Shown here piece by piece: positions 58,827 through 64,000 of a DNA stretch of 64,000 nucleotides. The translations under genes and the position numbers were made by a program. The stretch spans positions 20,166,517 to 20,230,516 of the forward strand of contig OX419755.1 of the NCBI GenBank assembly GCA_948567375.1, read 5' to 3'. How positions within the stretch are numbered: position 1 is the first letter of the stretch; each line of letters opens with the position of its first letter. The notes under the pieces are model-generated. The model ran no database searches. It saw only the letters and a list, made by a program, of their open reading frames with translations, and was not told the origin of the DNA. Source of the stretch: Lunularia cruciata. Its lineage: Eukaryota; Streptophyta; Marchantiopsida; Lunulariales; Lunulariaceae.

Positions 58827-60384
58827 ATGGTGCCAAGTTGGTATGCATTTGCCTTTCTTTGTATATTTTTTGAGGCTTTGGTGGTATCTCTCTTAGCGCA
58901 TACAAGAGGAGTTATTGAGGTCACAAATCCAAAGAGTGGAGATAGTGGTACAATTCAGCAAGACATTCATGATAATGTCTTAGTGGTGGACTATCTTCAC
59001 ACTTGTGTTGTGGGTGGCACAGTTGGGGCTAAAGAAAGAGACTTATTCTTTAGCAAGCCAGGCGGTTCAAATTGGAGGGACACCTTTTGAGTGTATGGGA
59101 GGATGGTAGAGTGAGAGTAGTACAACTTCCATCTCAGAGACCATAGTTGGTCTATCATGCTCATGAGGAGATAGGATATTTTGGAGAAAAGTGTACATAT
59201 AGCTTACTCCAAAGTCATTATTGGTGGGGTGGTATGCAGACCAATGTACATCAGTTTGTGGCTAAATGTGTGGTTTTGTGACCAAGTTAGAGCATCATTT
59301 AATGCTCTTATGCCATAGTTAAACCCATTAGCTATCATGGGGTTGGGATTACCACTAGAGTTTGGACTTTGATAGACCTTTACCATTGACTATGAGACAT
59401 CATTGGTATATTTTGGTGATGGTGGAGCCCTTCTCCAAGTGGATTGAGTTGGTGGCACTCCCTAACAAGTCCAGTTAAGGGCGGCTTACTTGTTCCTAGT
59501 CATTCTAGTGTACCAATTGAGGTTTTGATTGATAAGGGTACAGAGTTCTTGGGGGAGTTTCAGGTCTTGTGTGACAAGGCTTTGATTGATCATCATATCA
59601 CCTCTCAAGATCACCTTGAGGCAGCTAACTTAACAAAGAGAGTGGTTCAAACAATGAACAGAGGATTGCAAAAGCATGGTTTGCATATAGGCCACTTGGG
59701 AGATTGGGATCTCCAATTACCTTGGTTGGCCATGGGCTATCGATTCAGCCATCAAGCCTCCTTAGCATCCTTCTCTCCTTACTTTCTACTCTATGGACAA
59801 GATCCAATTTACCTACAACTATTCATCAGGATGCTACTTAGTGTTGGACTTGGATGATCCAAATGCATGGATGAGCGCATGTTCTCAATGGGCAAGGATC
59901 TTTTGGAGAGTGATGCCAATGGCCTTTGAGAACTTGGTGATTGTTCAACATAGGGATACCTTATGTTATGCTACCTTTTGAGGAGGAGGTTATAGACCCT
60001 TGATCCATTGATTTCATCCAAGTGATTGTATATCTACAACAAATGGCCCCAATGACACTTGATGTTTCTATTGGCCGCACTATCTTGAGAATGCATGAGG
60101 TTTTGCCATCTTGAGTCCTTGTGTTGGAAGGCCATGATGGTGTTGTTTGGTAGGATCATGTGCAAAATTGTGTGCCATGCCACCTTCCAAAAATTGATAA
60201 TACTATGGACCTAAGCTTGGCACTTGTCCGTGTAGACTTGTGGTGGATGTTATGCGGCTTCTCTAGTGGAGTTGTTACTATGTTAGTGTGTGATAGTTGT
60301 TTGAGAGGATGGCATATGGAATGTTTGACTCCTCCTCTCATGATGGTTCCTCAGGGACAATGGTTATGCCCTAGATATACTTGA
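58827..60384 (+). pseudogene. A2 integrase and PHD-type finger
   Basis: Fragments in shifting frames match A1: VVGGTVGAKERD, FLGEFQVLCDKALIDHHITS, LGDWDLQLPWLAMGYRFSHQ and SPYFLLYGQDP. The catalytic second Asp lies in a LIDKGTEF context (A1 LTDQGIEF), and the Glu position is changed (LTKRVVQT for LAERVVQT). The PHD-type finger at 60244-60377 keeps CDSC, WHMEC and QWLC but has Trp for the first Cys and Tyr for the last. Confidence 0.85.
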
Positions 60385-60556
60385 CCTATAGCTAGTTCAT
60401 CCTTTATATGGTATAGATTGCAAACATGTGACTAACAATGAGGCTTGATAGCACCTGATCTCCTGATCTTTTGCCCACCATAGAGTATACCATATGATTG
60501 GAATAGATTGCTATCTAGAGTTAGAGTGGCCTAACCGCCAACTAGGGGGGCAATTG

Positions 60557-61214
60557 TGGTACTTTAGAGTCCATGTATAACTATGTGTGAGTTGTGCTTC
60601 TATAGTGTGTGATGTTGATAGCAATGTATGTTATGACATGATGTGTAAACGCACAACAACTATCATACCATTTGTAGCTTTGCATCTAGATTGCTTGGAC
60701 ACTGGAATAGTAGTAATAGTAGTTAGAGTTATTTTGGCAATTACTCATAGACTACTTTCTGATGGTAAAATTTTGTGTTTTGGGTACTGACTACATGGTA
60801 GGGCCCACCATCACTTGCACCATTTGTACCATTGGTTGTGCCATTAGTGGGACCATTGGTGTGAGACCTAGGTCTAAATCAAGAGTATACCTTGGGAGTG
60901 CAGCTTTAGAGAGCTCATTTCTTTGTTGTTGAGCCTTCAAGTTCCTTGCTAGAGTGGATAGAAAAATGGTAAGCATCACCTAGAATCTCTTAGCTAGAGT
61001 GGGTGTGGCTTGATTGTTATCATGGCCCAATTGTTAGCAGATTATTGAGTGATAGATCAAGTATTGATCTGATTGAGTGTGATTTGAGTTGTGTAACCAA
61101 ACTGATTATTGTGGTACTTTAGAGTCCATGTATGACTTATGTGTGAGTTGTGCTTCTATAGTGTGTGATTTAGACAGTGATGTATGTTGTGTAGCAATGT
61201 GTATAAGCACAACA
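60557..61214 (+). repeat. A2 3' LTR (658 bp) with duplicated ends
   Basis: Begins TGGTACTTTAGAGTCCATG after the tract AGGGGGG (60544-60550) and ends GCACAACA. The first about 104 bases recur at 61112-61214. Same structure as A1 2801-3460, with many C to T changes. Confidence 0.65.
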
Positions 61215-61700
61215 AAGCAAATGGGATGAGAAGTGGTTGGAGTAATCCACCCAATTTTTGGTTGCTAGTTTTGTTGCATTTGCATCTCTCACAAGATCAA
61301 ACGAAGTCTTTAACTTCATGTTCCATGTTTGGCCACCACCATTGTTTTTATAGTGTACTCAAGGGCTTGTCCACCACTATGTGTCCCACAATTGGTAAGT
61401 CATGTGCTTCTTGAAGTTACTCCAAGCATAGATCATCTAAAATGGGAACATAAATGTGGTTTTCATAACATATAAGTACATCTTTGAGTGAAAAGGTCTT
61501 GTACTCCTTACCATGTGCTACAAGATGACCTTGTACCAATTTAAATAAGGGATCTTGCCATAAAGCAATTTTAAGCTCCATTTGGACCATTAAGTTGATT
61601 AACACTATCATAATTACTATCATGATGAGAGATTCAGGAAGAGTCTTCAAATTTGGTTGTTGTGATAGGGCATTGGGGATGACACAAAAAATTCCAAGCT
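61215..61700 (-). pseudogene. B2 integrase zinc-domain remnant
   Basis: Reads EAHDLPIVGHI then WWWPNM near 61340-61420 on the minus strand, matching B1, preceded by the RNase H-integrase linker (QDPLFKLVQGHLVAHGKEYK). Cut off by the junction with A2. Confidence 0.75.
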
Positions 61701-62149
61701 TGTACTCAAGCTTGTTCCTCCTATTAATGATTTCAATTCTTTATGTGCTTCAAATGTAATGTATACAACAAGGGTTTGTGATCAATTCACATGATCACTT
61801 GTTTCCCAAGAGATAATTGCTCCATACCTTAATGACATATATCATTGCCAATCATTCTTGGTCCTGATAAAAAAATAAATTTCTATGGTGTTTATTCAAT
61901 GAGACATAAAGGTAATGGGATGTACTCCATTTGAAAATTCTTACTACAACATCGATCCAATTGCAAAGTTAGAAGTATCAAAATCAACCACTCCATGTAG
62001 TTAAGGATAATATAGTTGAAGGTTGGATCATAAGGATAGCATATGCTTCAATTTCTTGAATGGTTCTTGGTGCTTAATGGTCCATTGAAAGCTTGAGGCC
62101 TTCCTTAAGAGATTGTTCTCTTAAGGAAGGCCACAATGGTGTGGCTATA

Positions 62150-62967
62150 TGAGCAAAGTAGTGAATGAACCATTGGTAAAAACTTTTCTATCTCATTAAA
62201 TGCACATACTTCTATGGCATCATTTAGAGTAGGCCAATCAGTAATGGCCTTGATTTTCTCCTCTTTCCATCATGATCTTCTTTGATGAGACCTTATGACC
62301 CAAGAAGGTATATTGCCAAAAGACACACTTTGACTTCTTGCAATAAAATTTCCATTGACACAGTCATCTTAGGATTTCTCCTACATGATTAATATGTTTT
62401 ACCTCCATCTTGCAAAAGATTAAAATATCATCCAAGAACACCACCACATATTAATCAAATAGCCCATCCAATACTCAATGCATCTAATCCATGAAGACAA
62501 TTGGAGCATTAATGAGCCCAAAAGGTAGAAGTCTCATTCAAAATACATGTACCTTGTACAAAAGATAGTCTTCTACACATCCTCCATATCAATGGGAATC
62601 TACCAATAACCACTTTGAATATCCAACTTAGAGAAGTATCATGCTCTACTCAATGGATCTAACAAGTCATCAATTTGAGGCAAATGATATACTTTTCACA
62701 ATTTGTTTATTGAGGCCATGGTTGTGAATATAGAAGCAAAGTCCTTTTATCCTTCTTTGGGACAAATAGTGCTAGTGCTCCCCAAGAGGATGTACTGTAT
62801 TGTATAAAATCCTTCTCTAAAAGCTCTGTTATTGTTGTTTGAAGCTCTTCCAACTCCTTTGGCAAGAGCCAATAGATTGGTCTATTCATTGGAATACTTC
62901 TTGGCAATAACTCAATCTTAAAGGGTATACCATGATTAACAAGTAACCTCTTTAGTAGATTATCCAA
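62150..62967 (-). pseudogene. B2 reverse transcriptase remnant
   Basis: 62707-62967 gives FKIELLPRSIPMNRPIYWLL and SWGALALFVPKKD. Later blocks are in other frames, including a VFLDDILIF-like active site near 62420. Many transitions and small indels relative to B1. Confidence 0.8.
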
Positions 62968-63189
62968 AAAAACACAAAATCCTAAACTATCTAATCAACC
63001 ATTGCTTGATGAGGCTTCTCACCCTCACCAGATTTTCCATGCACAATTTTCTTGATCCACATCACAAAATTAGAAATATTTTCCTCCAAAGCTTACTCTA
63101 TGGTTACATTATTGATAATTATTGACAATCCCATGATTCTAATAATGGGATTGACTATTCTTAGGTGTCTTACTCAAAGGTGCTAAACA

Positions 63190-64000
63190 ACCTTATTGGT
63201 AATTCTTACCTAGGTGTTGTACTTGAATTTTTTATTGGGTATAATCAAATTGAACCTTATGATGTTCAAGCAAATGTAGACCTAGAATGATATCATAGTG
63301 TAGAGATGCTATTAAAAACCTCATACACACTTGATTATATTTTGACTATTCCTAATCTTGAATGTAACATGATGTGTGGTGCAAAATGCATAACACTTTT
63401 TACCATCCATCATCATCAATCTACTTCTAAATATTGACTTGATAAGAATACCTAATTCTTTTGCCAATTGCATGGACATGCAATTTTTCAAACTTCCAAA
63501 GATCAACCCAAATCCTACAACCATGATCAAATATCATACCTTACAAGTGAAGAAAACTTACATATGTCAAGCCTTCAATCCCATTGGAACTAATTGAGTT
63601 CCTAGTAGGTGGCTTGATATCTCCTATTGGGATTCTTTTTTCCCTTATCATCTTGCTCTATGAACTCCATGTGGGCAATTTTTCTTGAGTGAAAATTCAG
63701 TAATATAATGTCTAATTTGGCAACAATAAAAGCAACCATCATTTTGTCATAGTCACTCTGTATTTATACTACCCACTAGTTTCTATTGGGCGGCATCAAT
63801 CTCCATTGGTGTTGGCTCCGCCACTTATGTGTAGTGTGTAGGCAAGTTCTTTGAAGGTCAAGACCAAATTGTGGGAACCAAGGAATCAAATTACTTAGCC
63901 AACTAACACCATATCTTCCTCCAAGTGTTTGGGCTCCCACATGATCATTTCCAATGTGGTACAGAACTTCAAGCCCCTCACAAATTGAGCCAAAGCTTCA
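63190..64000 (-). pseudogene. B2 protease and gag remnant
   Basis: 63321-63530 covers the protease start; the motif that reads VDYGSSENCMSM in B1 reads IFGSLKNCMSM here, so the catalytic Asp is also lost. Beyond 63640 the sequence matches the B1 gag zinc-knuckle region and continues out of the window. Confidence 0.72.

Larger units (their letters stand above)
54381..61214 (+). mobile_element. Ty3/gypsy element, family A copy A2, heavily mutated
   Basis: Extends family A upstream of what A1 shows: a gag-like region (about 54.6-55.5 kb), an intermediate region, then RT, RNase H, integrase, PHD-type finger, polypurine tract and LTR. It aligns with A1 from 57778 onwards. Most differences are C to T or G to A in A2, and many make stops from CAG. 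No 5' LTR was found, so the left edge is approximate and the element may be truncated or older than I can trace. Its right edge directly joins element B2. Confidence 0.85.
61215..64000 (-). mobile_element. Ty3/gypsy chromovirus, family B copy B2 (partial)
   Basis: Aligns with B1 from about 17010 to 20000 in the same order on the minus strand and continues past the window. It starts abruptly at the end of A2's LTR, inside integrase, so its 3' part (integrase core, chromodomain, LTR) is missing here. Recognisable parts: integrase zinc domain and upstream (61417-61650), RT N-terminus with RPIYWLLPKELEEL (62707-62967), and protease/linker (63321-63530). Around 62420 the RT active site still reads LDD, which B1 has lost. 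Frames are otherwise badly broken. Confidence 0.88.

Noticed and set aside
57778-61214. Fungal-type RIP as the cause of A2 transitions
   Set aside because: The changes fall at CG and CHG rather than mainly CA dinucleotides, and the host gene is a plant gene, so methylation-linked deamination is the simpler cause.
1-64000. CRISPR arrays, bacterial operons, rRNA and tRNA genes
   Set aside because: No regularly spaced repeats, no bacterial gene organisation and no rRNA sequence seen; tRNA genes cannot be excluded by eye but none was noticed.

Overview
The window is nuclear DNA of a land plant: one intron-containing ETO1-like (ETHYLENE OVERPRODUCER 1) gene in a small gene island, surrounded by decayed transposable elements. 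The protein families (ETO1/EOL, Ty3/gypsy with a plant-type initiator-Met primer site, MULE transposases) and the apparent decay at CG and CHG sites fit a plant. I cannot name the species; the very AT-rich, repeat-dominated flanks suit a large, repeat-rich genome.

Layout. 1-3460: 3' half of a Ty3/gypsy element (family A, copy A1, + strand) whose pol ends in a PHD-type zinc finger and is followed by a polypurine tract and an LTR-like end. 4252-6451: a Mutator-like element (MULE1) with terminal inverted repeats and a broken transposase on the minus strand. 6452-14133: AT-rich sequence with no recognisable gene. 14134-22970: a second MULE (MULE2) with inverted ends of about 95 bp, split by a complete chromodomain Ty3/gypsy element (family B, copy B1, minus strand, 15493-21131) with LTRs, primer site, polypurine tract and a perfect 5-bp target duplication (ATCTA). 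24181-29400: an inverted repeat and an unclassified repeat, one copy of which is split by a decayed non-LTR-like reverse transcriptase element (minus strand).

33.7-45.9 kb is the gene island, with visibly more CpG than its surroundings. It carries the ETO1-like gene on the minus strand (CDS 42033 to 37866, five coding exons, 907 codons plus stop). One intron is GC-AG. A (TC)26 microsatellite lies upstream, and two GGACCAA/TTGGTCC palindromes lie just after the stop codon. The rest is again repeats: a solo LTR of family B (47762-48260), a duplicated repeat with a coiled-coil pseudogene (49.2-51.3 kb), a heavily mutated second copy of family A (A2, about 54.4-61.2 kb), and a second family B copy (B2, minus strand, 61215 to the window end) abutting A2's LTR.

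How it fits together. The host gene should encode a CUL3 adaptor that restrains ethylene synthesis. The elements give a relative history: MULE2 predates B1, which sits inside it, and A2 is much more decayed than A1. Two observations stand out. Family A carries a PHD-type finger at the end of integrase, where chromoviruses such as family B carry a chromodomain. Family B LTRs carry perfect heat-shock-element arrays upstream of a TATA box, an architecture like that of heat-activated retrotransposons.
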